Assembly (NCBI RefSeq): GCF_900113005.1 | Contig: NZ_FONW01000002.1 | Coordinates: 1 to 64,000, forward strand | Direction of reading: 5' to 3' | From: Sunxiuqinia elliptica | GTDB lineage: Bacteria; Bacteroidota; Bacteroidia; Bacteroidales; Prolixibacteraceae | Length of the DNA: 64,000 nucleotides | Part shown: one piece after another, positions 9,483 through 19,039 of the stretch | How the letters are laid out: the number at the start of each line of letters is the position of its first letter | Position numbering within the stretch: the stretch's first letter is position 1 | Position numbers and translations under genes: made by a program | The notes under the pieces: model-generated | The model's input: the letters and a program-made list of their open reading frames with translations, nothing else | The model's database searches: none | What the model was told of the DNA's origin: nothing

Positions 9483-10178
9483 TTAAATAAGTTGGGCGTG
9501 GAGGAGTTGGTTTGCAACTAAAAGAACGGTCGCTGTAAAAATTAGAAAAACCATAAACAGGCTAAAAGTTTCTTGATTGCTTAAGCTTGTTTCAGCAAGT
9601 TTCGGAAGTTTTAGCAGTAAAAATCGGTTTTCGATAATTAAGAACAGGCGATACATCAGCTGTCCAATAAGCAGACCAACCAGCGCACCGGTTAAGACAT
9701 CAAAAGGGTAGTGTACTCCCAGATAGATGCGGGTGTAGCTAACCAAGGCAGCCCAGAAATAAATGAGTAGCTGGAAACGAGTATTCTTAAACAAGCGGGC
9801 AGTGAAAGCTGCAACGGCAAAGGTGTTGGTTGCATGGGATGAAAAATAACCATAGAGCCCACCTTTCCGGTATACATTGTGTACCAAATGTTGAATATCG
9901 GGATCGTGCGTGGGGCGAAGTCGCTGGACGGTTTCTTTAACAAATACCGAAAATTGATCGGCGATAACAATCGACAATGCTAGTAAAACAAGAGCAGCTA
10001 TTGCTTTCATTCGGTATTTACGAATGATAAAATATAGCAGTGTCAGGTAAAAAATAGACCAGGTTGCCGTTTGGGTGAATAAGGGCATAACAACATCCCA
10101 AAACGGATTGTGCATACCATTAAAAAAAAGGAAAATAGACTGATCGATTTGTTTTATGGATTGAATAAGAGCGATCAT
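9483..10178 (-). CDS. PAP2 family membrane phosphatase
   Basis: A 231-residue membrane protein of about six helices with the three PAP2 motifs: [12 protein letters not shown] (motif 1), [13 protein letters not shown] (motif 2, SH) and [18 protein letters not shown] (motif 3, catalytic His and Asp). The family removes phosphate from lipid phosphates such as phosphatidate or undecaprenyl pyrophosphate on the outer face of the inner membrane. Which substrate is used here cannot be told. The start overlaps the end of obg by 4 bp, so translation is probably coupled. Family call is secure. Confidence 0.9.
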   Translation of the reverse strand: MIALIQSIKQIDQSIFLFFNGMHNPFWDVVMPLFTQTATWSIFYLTLLYFIIRKYRMKAIAALVLLALSIVIADQFSVFVKETVQRLRPTHDPDIQHLVHNVYRKGGLYGYFSSHATNTFAVAAFTARLFKNTRFQLLIYFWAALVSYTRIYLGVHYPFDVLTGALVGLLIGQLMYRLFLIIENRFLLLKLPKLAETSLSNQETFSLFMVFLIFTATVLLVANQLLHAQLI

Positions 10179-11167
10179 GAAGGATTTAGGATTTGCCAGA
10201 TTTTATCTTTCAATTGTAAAATACCCTGGTTGGCAACCGCTGAGATGAAACTGTGCGGAATGTCTTTTAGTTCGGCACTAATTTCTTCTTGAAGCTCCTC
10301 ATCTAAAAAGTCGGATTTACTGATGACCAGGTAGCGGTCTTTATCCAGCAACTCAGGGTTATATTTTTCAAGTTCATTTAAAAGAATACCATATTCTTTT
10401 CGGTGGTCTTCACTATCAGCAGGGACCATAAATAAAAGCATGGAGTTACGCTCAATATGTCTCAAAAACCGTAGCCCTAACCCTTTCCCTTGATGGGCAC
10501 CCTCAATAATTCCAGGAATATCGGCCATCACAAATGACTGCTGGTCACGGTACGAAACAATTCCTAAATTAGGAACTAAAGTGGTAAACGGGTAATCGGC
10601 AATTTTTGGTTTTGCTGCCGAAACAACTGATAGTAAGGTTGACTTCCCGGCACTTGGAAATCCGACCAGACCAACATCGGCCAAAATCTTAAGTTCCAAA
10701 ATTTTCCAGCCTTCTTCGCCATCTTCTCCGGGTTGAGCATACCGAGGGGTTTGGTTGGTTGCAGATTTGAAGTGCATGTTTCCTAAACCTCCGCGGCCTC
10801 CTTTAGCCAGGTATTGGGTTTCGCCATCGCGGGTAATTTCAAATAGGAATTCTCCGGTTTCGCCATCTTTGGCAACTGTTCCTAAAGGAACTTCAATGGT
10901 GATATCTTCACCATCGGCTCCAAAACTACCATGCCCACTGCCAGATGCGCCGTGGCCTGCAAAAATGTGTTTCTTATAGCGCAAGTGAAGTAAGGTCCAC
11001 ATTTGCGCATTGCCTTTTACAATGACATGACCTCCACGTCCGCCATCTCCTCCGTCTGGTCCTCCTTTGGGAACAAATTTTTCCCGACGAAGGTGAGTTG
11101 ATCCCTGTCCGCCATTTCCTGACCGGCAGAATATTTTTACGTAGTCAACAAAGTTGTTTTCAGCCAT
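10175..11167 (-). CDS. obg: GTPase Obg/CgtA
   Basis: About 330 residues. The N-terminal Gly-rich Obg fold (about 1-158: [20 protein letters not shown], then GGDGGRGG) is followed by a G domain with G1 [12 protein letters not shown]3 [16 protein letters not shown] and G4 SKSD. Obg is an essential GTPase in 50S ribosome maturation and stress control. The Met of [10 protein letters not shown] is taken as start because the 11 codons before it are not Obg-like. The C-terminal Obg tail of Gram-positive proteins is absent, which is usual here. It lies between adk and the PAP2 gene in one minus-strand run. Confidence 0.95.
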   Translation of the reverse strand: MAENNFVDYVKIFCRSGNGGQGSTHLRREKFVPKGGPDGGDGGRGGHVIVKGNAQMWTLLHLRYKKHIFAGHGASGSGHGSFGADGEDITIEVPLGTVAKDGETGEFLFEITRDGETQYLAKGGRGGLGNMHFKSATNQTPRYAQPGEDGEEGWKILELKILADVGLVGFPSAGKSTLLSVVSAAKPKIADYPFTTLVPNLGIVSYRDQQSFVMADIPGIIEGAHQGKGLGLRFLRHIERNSMLLFMVPADSEDHRKEYGILLNELEKYNPELLDKDRYLVISKSDFLDEELQEEISAELKDIPHSFISAVANQGILQLKDKIWQILNPS

Positions 11168-11252
11168 GATTGTAATGATCTTATGGTGCAAAATAAGCAA
11201 AAAAAGACGAATGCATTAACTACATTCGTCTTATAATATTGTGTGTATCCGC

Positions 11253-11825
11253 TTAGAATGAGCTAACTGTTTTTTGTAAACGAGCAGCAATCTCATCAAT
11301 GGTTCCCATTCCGTTGATGTCGAAATGTTTGTCTTGAGCGGCATAGTACTCCTTAAGAGGAGAAGTTTTTTCATGGTAAACAGTAATCCTGTTTTCAATG
11401 ATTGACTGATCCTGATCGTCAGAGCGGCCAGAGGTTTTGCCTCGGTTCAGTAAGCGGTCAATTAACTCTTGCTTGTCAACTTCCAGACACAGCATGCCGT
11501 TAATTGGTGTTTGCTTTTCTTCCAATAGCTGATCAAGCGCTTTTGCTTGTGCTACGGTCCGTGGAAATCCGTCAAAAATGAATCCGTTTGCTTCAGTATT
11601 TTGAGCAAGTTTATTGTTGATCATCCCAATAACCACTTCATCAGGAACCAACTCTCCTTTGTCCATGAATTTTTTAGCCTCCAGGCCCAGCGGAGTTTCT
11701 GCAGCAATCTCGCCACGTAATAAGTCTCCGGTTGACAGGTGAATCAACCCAAAACTTTTAATCAGAAATTCAGCCTGGGTACCTTTTCCTGCTCCAGGAG
11801 GCCCAAATAGAATTAGATTTAACAT
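11253..11825 (-). CDS. adk: Adenylate kinase
   Basis: A 190-residue kinase catalysing ATP + AMP = 2 ADP in the cytoplasm. The P-loop GPPGAGKGTQA is at residues 7-17, the AMP-site segment STGDLLRGEI follows, and FDGFPRTVAQA is present. The LID (LNRGKTSGRSDDQDQ) is the short, zinc-free kind, giving the family's short length. It sits between hpt and obg on the same strand, a common Bacteroidota arrangement linking purine salvage with nucleotide balance. Confidence 0.96.
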   Translation of the reverse strand: MLNLILFGPPGAGKGTQAEFLIKSFGLIHLSTGDLLRGEIAAETPLGLEAKKFMDKGELVPDEVVIGMINNKLAQNTEANGFIFDGFPRTVAQAKALDQLLEEKQTPINGMLCLEVDKQELIDRLLNRGKTSGRSDDQDQSIIENRITVYHEKTSPLKEYYAAQDKHFDINGMGTIDEIAARLQKTVSSF

Positions 11826-11863
11826 TTAACTATTGAATTTTGGTTTTTAGTATTTGTCGATTG

Positions 11864-12403
11864 TTATTCTACAACCTTGAAAATATCAATCAGGTTGCGT
11901 CCTCTTCCGTCATAATCAAGCCCGTAACCGACAATGAAATCGTTGGGGATTTCAAGGCCAACATAATCCAGTTCAACTTCTTTTACTAAAGCATCCGGTT
12001 TTAACAGCAGGGTTGCAACTTGTACTTGAGCCGGATTTTTTGCTTCAATTTGTTTGATGGTATTATCAATGGTAATCCCCGTGTCAACGATATCCTCTAA
12101 AACGACAACCGTACGGTTTTCCAAACTTTCATTTAAGCCAATTAATTCTTTTACTTGGCCAGTGGTGTTTGTGCCTGTGTACGAAGCCAGTTTAACGAAT
12201 GAGATTTCTGCATCGAGTAACGTAATTCGCTTGAAAATTTCGGCAGCAAACATGAATGACCCGTTTAAAACACACAGAAACAGTGGATTCTTGCCCTTCA
12301 AATCTTCATTCATTTTTTCAGCCATTGTTTCGATAACTGACCGAATTTTCTCGTATGGAATAAACAACTCGAATTCTTTGTCTAAGATTTTTACGTTACT
12401 CAT
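11864..12403 (-). CDS. hpt: Hypoxanthine phosphoribosyltransferase
   Basis: About 179 residues. It transfers phosphoribose from PRPP to hypoxanthine or guanine (purine salvage). The PRPP loop VVVLEDIVDTGITIDNT (about residues 98-114) and the flexible-loop/substrate segment LDYVGLEIPNDFIVGYGLDY near the C-terminus are clear. The Met of MSNVKILDKEF is chosen as start; the upstream 18 in-frame codons look like leader sequence. It is the first gene of the minus-strand hpt-adk-obg run and divergent from purE, so de novo and salvage purine genes share this intergenic region. Confidence 0.94.
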   Translation of the reverse strand: MSNVKILDKEFELFIPYEKIRSVIETMAEKMNEDLKGKNPLFLCVLNGSFMFAAEIFKRITLLDAEISFVKLASYTGTNTTGQVKELIGLNESLENRTVVVLEDIVDTGITIDNTIKQIEAKNPAQVQVATLLLKPDALVKEVELDYVGLEIPNDFIVGYGLDYDGRGRNLIDIFKVVE

Positions 12404-12511
12404 TGTGATGGTTTTTTTGTTAATGGAAAGATGAGTTTCAAATCTGTTTATTTTCAATTATTTTAGCTCAGAATTTTAAAAAGTACAAAGAAACAAAAAT
12501 TAATTGAAAAG

Positions 12512-13018
12512 ATGGAAGCTAAAGTAAGTATCATCATGGGGAGTACCTCAGATTTGAGTGTCATGGAAGGAGCTGCTAAAATTTTGGATGAATTTGAAAT
12601 TCCATTTGAGATTAACGCATTGTCGGCACACCGTACGCCTGAAGAGGTTGAGAAGTTTGCAAAAGGGGCTAAAGATCGCGGAATTCAAGTGATTATTGCT
12701 GGTGCTGGAATGGCTGCTCATTTGCCAGGCGTCATTGCTGCGATGACACCACTGCCTGTAATTGGGGTTCCAATTCGGGCTAGTCTGGATGGCTGGGATT
12801 CCATGCTGGCAATTTTGCAGATGCCTCCGGGAATTCCTGTTGCTACCGTGGCAATTAATGGAGCTCGTAACGCTGGTATTTTGGCGGTACAAATGATGGC
12901 ATTGGGAAATCCGGATTTGATGGCCAAATTCGTTTCTTTCAAAGAAGAATTGAAAGAGAAGATTGTAAAAGCCAACAAGGATCTTTCTGAGATAAAATTC
13001 AAGTTTAAAACAAACTAG
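12512..13018 (+). CDS. purE: 5-(carboxyamino)imidazole ribonucleotide mutase
   Basis: A 168-residue class I PurE, converting N5-CAIR to CAIR in purine synthesis. The N-terminal phosphate-binding loop [10 protein letters not shown], the SAHRTPEEV motif with the catalytic His, and the [11 protein letters not shown] segment are all present. No purK lies beside it, although N5-CAIR production would need one elsewhere. It is divergent from hpt. Confidence 0.96.
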   Translation: MEAKVSIIMGSTSDLSVMEGAAKILDEFEIPFEINALSAHRTPEEVEKFAKGAKDRGIQVIIAGAGMAAHLPGVIAAMTPLPVIGVPIRASLDGWDSMLAILQMPPGIPVATVAINGARNAGILAVQMMALGNPDLMAKFVSFKEELKEKIVKANKDLSEIKFKFKTN

Positions 13019-13098
13019 TTTTTTGTTTAACTGAAAAGTTGTAACTTGAAACTGCTTGGTGCTTAAGGGGGGTATTGAATCTAATACGCCCTTTTGCT

Positions 13099-13914
13099 AT
13101 GTTAAGAGTATGGTTAATCGGTTTGCTAGTTTTCTTGTTTGTGCCGATAAGGGCACAAGAATCTTTTCACAGTCCTCCTCGTTTTCAGGCACTCGGAAAT
13201 GCCAGTGTTAGCCTACAATCTCCTCTTTCAATATTTTCCAATCCTGCCGGGTTTTCTAGCCATGATAAAGTTAGTTTGGGCCTGTCTTATGAAAGTCGTT
13301 TTTCCTTAAATGACCTTCAAACGGCCTCAGCCTTCGGTGTGTTTCCTCTTGCGGGTTCTTGGTTTGGTGCTTCTTTTTCTCAATTTGGCAATCAATCTTA
13401 CCACGAAAATAAGTGGAGTGTCGGAATTGCAAAGCAGCTGTCGGCAAGGCTTCGCGCGGGAATTCAGTTTCATTACCTCAGTATTTTTTTAGTTGAAAAT
13501 GACGAACGGCCAGCTTATTTATTGGCAGATTTTGGGGTGCAATACGCATTCAAAAATGGGGTGATCGTTGGCGCACAACTTTTTAATCCTAACGAGCTTC
13601 AATTTTTTAAAGGAAATTTAACGAACAGCCAGCCATTGGTTATCCGGCTTGGAGTTCATCAAACATTTGGCGAAGCGGTATTGCTTGCGGTGGAGCTATA
13701 CCAGCAGGAAGAAAAAGTAACTGGAGCTCGTGCAGGCATTGAGTTAAATCTGAAAAGACAGTTCCAGTGTCGGGTGGGAATTGATTCGCAATTGTCCTTA
13801 TTTACCATGGGGCTGGGCTATTCTGTGAAGCATTTTCAGTTTGATATCGCGTTTGCTCATCATCGTTACTTGGGATATTCTCCATCTTTTTCAGTGTACT
13901 ACAACTGGCCATGA
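13099..13914 (+). CDS. PorV-like/UPF0164-type outer membrane barrel protein
   Basis: About 271 residues with a signal peptide ending FVPIRAQ, then FHSPPRFQALGNASVSLQSP and FSNPAGFS. This 'ALGNAS...NPAG' opening is typical of the PorV/UPF0164 family of outer-membrane barrels. The rest is alternating beta-strand sequence. A TTG start 24 bp upstream (13075), just after an A/G-rich AAGGGGGG, is also possible; the ATG is chosen because the signal peptide is complete from it. The next gene begins inside its stop codon (ATGA overlap), so the two are likely made together. Function is unknown; a role in type IX transport is a guess. Confidence 0.7.
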   Translation: MLRVWLIGLLVFLFVPIRAQESFHSPPRFQALGNASVSLQSPLSIFSNPAGFSSHDKVSLGLSYESRFSLNDLQTASAFGVFPLAGSWFGASFSQFGNQSYHENKWSVGIAKQLSARLRAGIQFHYLSIFLVENDERPAYLLADFGVQYAFKNGVIVGAQLFNPNELQFFKGNLTNSQPLVIRLGVHQTFGEAVLLAVELYQQEEKVTGARAGIELNLKRQFQCRVGIDSQLSLFTMGLGYSVKHFQFDIAFAHHRYLGYSPSFSVYYNWP

Positions 13915-15914
13915 AAGCTTGCATTATAAATATCAGTTGTGTGTTTATGGCTCTAATATCTTGGGGACAGCAACCGGACATGCAACAGGTCGCTAAGTTG
14001 GAAGATGTTATTGAAGCCATTGTTGCAGACAATGAAGACGCTAATGTTGAGCAATTGCTTGATGATCTTCAGGCCTTCAGGGAAGCTCCCTTGAATATTA
14101 ATCAGTGTCAACGGGCAGATTTGGAACGATTGTATTTTCTATCTCCGGTGCAGATTGATCACCTATTGACCTACCGTCAGCAGTATGGCCCGATTTTGAC
14201 TCCGTTTGAGTTAGCTCAGGTTGATGGTTTTACTCGTCAGTTGATTGGTTGGCTACAGCTTTTTGTTGTTTTTGGATCGGCAGAAGCAAGCAAACGTTTT
14301 TTTCCAACTCGACAGGAAATTCTATTGCGGGCCATCAGGCAGATTGAACTACAAAAAGGCTACAAAGAACCTCGAAAGTACCAAGGTTCTCCAGAGAAAC
14401 TCTATTTACGCTACCGGTTCTCTTCTTCGACGGTGAGAGCAGGTTTAACTGCCGAGAAAGATGCTGGAGAGTCTTTTTTTTCAGGAGCTAACCCAGAAGG
14501 ATTTGACTATTACAGTGCTTTTGCAATAATTGGACTGAAAGACGATCAGCATCAATTGTTCTTGGGCGATTATCTGGCCCGGTTTGGTCAGGGCTTGGTG
14601 GCCTGGCAAGGATTTTCTCTTGCTAAATCGGCCGAAGTCAACCAGGTTGCTCGATTTGGGCAGGGACTTCGGACGTATAGTTCAACCGATGAAAACAACT
14701 ACCTGAGAGGCTTGGGCGCGGCATTTCATTGGGGGAATTTCGGGTGGAGCCCATTTGTTTCGTATAAAAAATTTGATGCCAATCGTGAGCAACGAGCAGA
14801 AGAGACTGTTTTTACCTCTTTCCAATCGTCGGGCTTACACCGAACAGCAAACGAGATTGAAGATAAAAATTCGGTGAGTGCTTTAACCATCGGAACGAAT
14901 CTGACTTATACGTTTCAACGGTTCTCTTTGGGCGTGACTGGAGTATACAATCGATATGGCTTGGCGCTTGACCGTAGGGAAGCAGACTACAACCGGTTTC
15001 TATTTGAAGGACGGCAACTAACAACGGTTGGAGCAAATTATCAATGGGGCGTGAGCCGGTATTATTTTTATGGGGAAGCAGCTTGGTCTGGAAGCAAAGG
15101 ATTCGCGTTTATTCAGGGAGTAGAAGGCCAATTGGCTGATGAACTCGAACTGTCGTTGTTGTATCGTTCTATTGGCAAAAAGTACAATGCTCCTTTGGGA
15201 AGTGGGTTTACTGAAAACAGCCGCTTAAATGATGAGCAAGGTCTCTACCTGGGAGCAACTGTTGAACCTTTGGCAAATGTGAGTGTAAAGCTGTATGCTG
15301 ATCTTTTCTCGCATCAATGGATAAAATACACAACAGTGGCTCCGGCAAAGGGGGCAGAATACCTTTTGCAAGTCAACTATCAGCTGAATGATGAGTGGGA
15401 AATTTACGGGAGGTATTTTTATGAAGAAAAGCCTGTGAAATCGAAAGGAGCAGATTTTCAGTTTAATTTGGAACAGCAACGGGAGAAATGGAGAGTACAC
15501 TTGAGTGGAGCAATTGCCGATCGGTATCTTCTAAGGAGCCGACTTGAGTGGATCAATTATCAGCACGAGGAGCAATCAAAAGGATGGCTGGTATTTCAGG
15601 ATTTTGGGTGGCGAAGCAAAGCAAACAATTGTTCTGCTTGGTTTAGAGTAGCCTATTTTTATACCGATGATTATGATTCCAGGATTTACACCTATGAGAA
15701 TGATCTGCTCTACCAGTTTGCTGTGCCTGCTTTTTACGGAAAAGGCATGCGTTTTTACCTCAATGGAAAAGTTAAAATATGTGAAAAAATAGACTTCTGG
15801 ATGAAGCTCGCAAGGAGCTGGTTTATTGGTGTTGACACGATTGGAACTGGTTATAGTCAGTTGGATGCCAATAGCCGTACAGAGGTTAAATTTCAGTTAA
15901 GATTCAAGTTTTAA
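13911..15914 (+). CDS. Helix-hairpin-helix outer membrane protein
   Basis: A 667-residue exported protein. After a signal peptide (about 1-20, ending ISWGQ) comes a ComEA-like helix-hairpin-helix pair (about 55-105: LNINQCQRADLERL, LLTYRQQYGPILTPFELAQV), then about 500 residues of amphipathic beta-strands ending in a strand with terminal Phe (FQLRFKF), typical of an outer-membrane barrel. HhH motifs usually bind DNA; in ComEA they do so in the periplasm during uptake. A barrel carrying such motifs at its periplasmic end is widespread in Bacteroidota but of unknown role. Its start overlaps the upstream barrel gene by 4 bp. DNA uptake or secretion is a hypothesis only. Confidence 0.75.
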   Translation: MKACIINISCVFMALISWGQQPDMQQVAKLEDVIEAIVADNEDANVEQLLDDLQAFREAPLNINQCQRADLERLYFLSPVQIDHLLTYRQQYGPILTPFELAQVDGFTRQLIGWLQLFVVFGSAEASKRFFPTRQEILLRAIRQIELQKGYKEPRKYQGSPEKLYLRYRFSSSTVRAGLTAEKDAGESFFSGANPEGFDYYSAFAIIGLKDDQHQLFLGDYLARFGQGLVAWQGFSLAKSAEVNQVARFGQGLRTYSSTDENNYLRGLGAAFHWGNFGWSPFVSYKKFDANREQRAEETVFTSFQSSGLHRTANEIEDKNSVSALTIGTNLTYTFQRFSLGVTGVYNRYGLALDRREADYNRFLFEGRQLTTVGANYQWGVSRYYFYGEAAWSGSKGFAFIQGVEGQLADELELSLLYRSIGKKYNAPLGSGFTENSRLNDEQGLYLGATVEPLANVSVKLYADLFSHQWIKYTTVAPAKGAEYLLQVNYQLNDEWEIYGRYFYEEKPVKSKGADFQFNLEQQREKWRVHLSGAIADRYLLRSRLEWINYQHEEQSKGWLVFQDFGWRSKANNCSAWFRVAYFYTDDYDSRIYTYENDLLYQFAVPAFYGKGMRFYLNGKVKICEKIDFWMKLARSWFIGVDTIGTGYSQLDANSRTEVKFQLRFKF

Positions 15915-15925
15915 CTTGCATTTTA

Positions 15926-15933
15926 TATCTTTG
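15926..15933 (+). promoter_or_regulatory. Candidate -7 box before acyltransferase gene
   Basis: TATCTTTG matches the Bacteroidota -7 consensus TAnnTTTG, 30 bp before the acyltransferase ATG. No clear TTG lies at the -33 position, so the call rests on the -7 box. Confidence 0.4.
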
Positions 15934-15962
15934 CCCGCGAAACTTAAAGGATTGGGGTGAAA

Positions 15963-17090
15963 ATGAACTACGACGATATTCGGCCTTATGAAGACCATGA
16001 AGTCAATCATTACATTAATGTACTGTTAAAGGATGAGGTCTTCCAAGAAGTCCTTCGATTTATCTTTAAAGACGATAATCAACGTCTCGCAGCTCAAAAA
16101 GCGCTAGCTCAAATTCAGACTGTGGAAGAGTTACAATTAAGCTTCATGTATACTCTCATTAAAGACTGGATTATTGATAAAACGACCAGCGGAATTAGTT
16201 GGAGTGGTTTAGAGCACTTGGATCTATCCAAAAGTTATTTATTCATCTCAAACCATCGGGATATTATTCTCGATTCTGCAATTTTGAACTACATCATAGT
16301 CAATGCAGGGATGAATACAACGGAAGTTGCCATTGGCAATAACCTGTTGATTTATGATTGGATTCTCCACGCAGTAAAGTTGAATCGGGCATTCGTGGTT
16401 AAACGCAACCTGCCAGCGCGTGAGTTGTTGTTGGCATCGAAAAAACTGTCGAACTACATTCGTGAAGCTGTAACTAAACGGAATCGCTCTGTTTGGCTTG
16501 CCCAGCGAGAAGGTAGAACAAAAGATGGTTGTGATCAAACGCAGCAAGCTTTGTTAAAAATGCTGAACCTGAGCAATACAAAGGATTTTGCAGAAGGTTT
16601 TCGCGAACTACAAATTGTCCCTCTCTCGATTTCATACGAACGTGAACCTTGCGGAATTTCAAAAGTTGAGGAGCTCTACAAACGGGAGTGCTCTGGGTAT
16701 GAGAAAACTCAGGCTGACGATATGAAGAGCATGGCTTTTGGATTGACTCGTCCGAAGGGACGCGTACATTTCGCATTTGGAAAGCCAATTGATGCTCCAC
16801 TGGATGAATTTGCAAAAGCAGAGACCGTGAACGAGAGCATTCAACAGTTGGCAAGCTACATCGATTTAAGAATTTACCGGAATTACAAGCTTTGGCCGAA
16901 TAACTACTTGGCAGCCGACTTGTTGAACGGTAAAGAAGAACATGCCGATAAAGTGGATGATGCAACCCGTGAAAAATTCTCAGAGTTACTGGAGGATTTG
17001 GTGCAAACCATTGGGGAAGGAGATCCAGAACGTCAGCAAGAGTTGTTCATGCAGATGTATGCCAACCCGGTGCTAAACGCAGAAAAATAA
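15963..17090 (+). CDS. 1-acyl-sn-glycerol-3-phosphate acyltransferase family protein
   Basis: About 375 residues. The PlsC-type acyltransferase core is at about 85-270: motif I NHRDIILD (catalytic His and Asp of HX4D), a motif III-like AQREGRTKDG (in place of FPEGTRS) and a later LSISYERE segment. It is longer than PlsC (~240 aa), with extra N- and C-terminal helical parts, and has no obvious transmembrane helix. The product probably moves an acyl chain onto a glycerolipid or related acceptor at the membrane. Acceptor and donor are not determined. A GTG two codons upstream is an alternative start; the ATG has AAAGGA placed before it. Confidence 0.8.
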   Translation: MNYDDIRPYEDHEVNHYINVLLKDEVFQEVLRFIFKDDNQRLAAQKALAQIQTVEELQLSFMYTLIKDWIIDKTTSGISWSGLEHLDLSKSYLFISNHRDIILDSAILNYIIVNAGMNTTEVAIGNNLLIYDWILHAVKLNRAFVVKRNLPARELLLASKKLSNYIREAVTKRNRSVWLAQREGRTKDGCDQTQQALLKMLNLSNTKDFAEGFRELQIVPLSISYEREPCGISKVEELYKRECSGYEKTQADDMKSMAFGLTRPKGRVHFAFGKPIDAPLDEFAKAETVNESIQQLASYIDLRIYRNYKLWPNNYLAADLLNGKEEHADKVDDATREKFSELLEDLVQTIGEGDPERQQELFMQMYANPVLNAEK

Positions 17091-17266
17091 GCCATTTATA
17101 ATTTTTAGTTGGTACTTGTAGCCGAGTTTCTTGGGTAAAGGGGAGTATTGTGTCTTAACCTTTAATTTGGATATTCGTAAGCTTTAATGTTAAAATAATG
17201 TTGCCGGATAAGTCTGGCACTCATTTTGCTAACAGGTTTACGGATTAGAAATTAAAGCCTTGAGAA

Positions 17267-17740
17267 ATGAAACAATTTACGCTATTCATGTTGATGATTA
17301 TGTTATCATTGAGCATGGGATATGCTCAAGATACAACAGAGAGTGCCATACAAGAGATGATTGAAGGTAAGCAGTTTAAGTTTACCGCACGTTCTGTAAC
17401 CCCTTTGAGCGGATCAACAATAAATTTGACATCGACCTACGACTTGGTTGTTGATAGTTCCTTGGTTGAAGCATGGTTGCCATTTTATGGCAGAGCTTAC
17501 CAGTCGGATTACGGAAGCACGGAAGGAGGAATCAAGTTTAAGGAAGAAGCTAAGCTGTATGAGGTCAAGTACAATGAGAAAAAGAAATCATATGCTCTTC
17601 GGATTGAGGTTGATACCGCAAAAGACTCGTATAAGATATATATAAGTGCGGGGGAGAGCGGTTATGCTTCTATGAGCATTTCTTCCAACCGAAAACAGTC
17701 GGTTAGCTACTATGGAATAATCGAAGCAATAGATGAATAA
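17267..17740 (+). CDS. DUF4251 domain-containing exported protein
   Basis: A 157-residue protein with a signal peptide (MKQFTLFMLMIMLSLSMGYAQ) and a single DUF4251-type domain: FKFTARSVTPLSGSTINLTS, LPFYGRAYQSDYGSTEGGIKF and YISAGESGYASMSISSNRKQ. The fold is probably a small lipocalin-like beta-barrel in the periplasm; no function is established for the family. It stands alone between two transcription units and its stop codon runs straight into a strong terminator. Confidence 0.82.
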   Translation: MKQFTLFMLMIMLSLSMGYAQDTTESAIQEMIEGKQFKFTARSVTPLSGSTINLTSTYDLVVDSSLVEAWLPFYGRAYQSDYGSTEGGIKFKEEAKLYEVKYNEKKKSYALRIEVDTAKDSYKIYISAGESGYASMSISSNRKQSVSYYGIIEAIDE

Positions 17741-17767
17741 AAAAGGCAGGTTTTTCCTGCCTTTTTT
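17739..17767. terminator. Bidirectional intrinsic terminator
   Basis: A perfect 12-bp stem (AAAAAAGGCAGG with CCTGCCTTTTTT) around a short T loop. It ends the DUF4251 gene (plus) and the recJ-uraA unit (minus), and begins inside the DUF4251 stop codon. Confidence 0.9.
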
Positions 17768-17789
17768 ATTTTGTTATTTTTTTCGCTAC

Positions 17790-19010
17790 TTAATCATTCA
17801 CAATAACTTCTTTCGCTTTTCCAGGTAACACCAGGTTTAATAGAATTCCAACGACTGCTGCAAGCCCGATGCCTGCCAGCGAGAAATTACCCCATGAAAT
17901 AACAGCTCCTCCAATACCAATGGTCAAGACAATAGAAACAACCACTTGATTTCGAATTTCAGTCATGTCGGTTTTAGAATCAATCAATGTCTTAATACCT
18001 ACGGATGCAATAAGACCAAAGAGTAGAAGCATGATTCCGCCTAGAACAGCTTGTGGAATTGTTTTCAGGATACCGCTGATTTTACCAATTAAAGAGAAAA
18101 CAATAGCGGTAATAGCTGAGATACGAAGAACAAATGGGTTGGTCACTTTTGTTAAAGCAACGGCTCCTGTTACTTCAGAATAAGTAGTGTTAGGAACACC
18201 TCCCATTAAACCTGCCAAACCGGTTGCGATACCATCTCCCAATAAGGTTCTGTGCAAGCCTGGTTTCTCAATGAAGTTCTTTTGAGCAACACCTCCAATA
18301 GCATACATGTCACCAACGTGTTCGATGATCGGAGCAACAGCAACTGGGATCATGTATAGGATGGCTCCCCAGCTAAACTCGGGCATTGTAAAAGCAGGTA
18401 AACTAAACCAAGCAGCTTCTTTAATCGGGGTGAAGTCGATTACACCAAATACCAAGCCAGAAATATAACCAACAACAATTCCGATGAAGATGGGAATCAG
18501 CTTAATAAGACCTTTGGTAAAAACGACGACAATAACGGCTGTTGCCAAACTAATAATGGCAATTGCCCAGTGAGTCTTGGCCATATCAACGGCAACACTG
18601 GCCAGTGATAACCCAATAATCATGATAACTGGTCCAACAACGGTAGCTGGAAATAAGCGTTCAATGAGTTTGATTCCACGCCATTTAACGATGGCCGAAA
18701 CCACGGTATATACAATACCAACAGCAACAATCCCTGAAAGTGTTCCGGGTAGGCCATAAAGTTTAGTCGCCTCAATAATTGGGGCAATGAATGCAAAGCT
18801 ACTTCCCAGAAAGACGGGAACCATTCCTTTCGTAATCAAGTGAAAAAGTAGGGTTCCGATCCCAGCCGTAAAAAGGGCTATCGAAGGATCAATCCCCACC
18901 AAAAGCGGCACGAGCACAGTGGCTCCAAAAGCAACAAACAAAAATTGCACACCCAAAACCAAGTTACTTCCGGTGAACTGGTTCTGGTTCTCTTTCTTTT
19001 TCAGGTTCAT
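17790..19010 (-). CDS. uraA: Uracil/xanthine permease (NCS2 family)
   Basis: A 406-residue transporter with about 14 hydrophobic segments and the NCS2 pattern: LGVQFLFVAFGATVLVPLLVG at the N-terminus, FLGSSFAFIAPI, and PVAVAPIIEHVGDMYA followed by GDGIATGLAGLMGGVPNTTY. The Glu of IIEHVGD and the NTTYSE segment are family substrate-site features. It probably takes up uracil with protons across the inner membrane; xanthine cannot be excluded. It follows recJ by 29 bp and ends at a terminator, so the two are likely co-transcribed. Confidence 0.9.
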   Translation of the reverse strand: MNLKKKENQNQFTGSNLVLGVQFLFVAFGATVLVPLLVGIDPSIALFTAGIGTLLFHLITKGMVPVFLGSSFAFIAPIIEATKLYGLPGTLSGIVAVGIVYTVVSAIVKWRGIKLIERLFPATVVGPVIMIIGLSLASVAVDMAKTHWAIAIISLATAVIVVVFTKGLIKLIPIFIGIVVGYISGLVFGVIDFTPIKEAAWFSLPAFTMPEFSWGAILYMIPVAVAPIIEHVGDMYAIGGVAQKNFIEKPGLHRTLLGDGIATGLAGLMGGVPNTTYSEVTGAVALTKVTNPFVLRISAITAIVFSLIGKISGILKTIPQAVLGGIMLLLFGLIASVGIKTLIDSKTDMTEIRNQVVVSIVLTIGIGGAVISWGNFSLAGIGLAAVVGILLNLVLPGKAKEVIVND

Positions 19011-19039
19011 AATTTACTTGAAATTTGGTCAATTGATTT

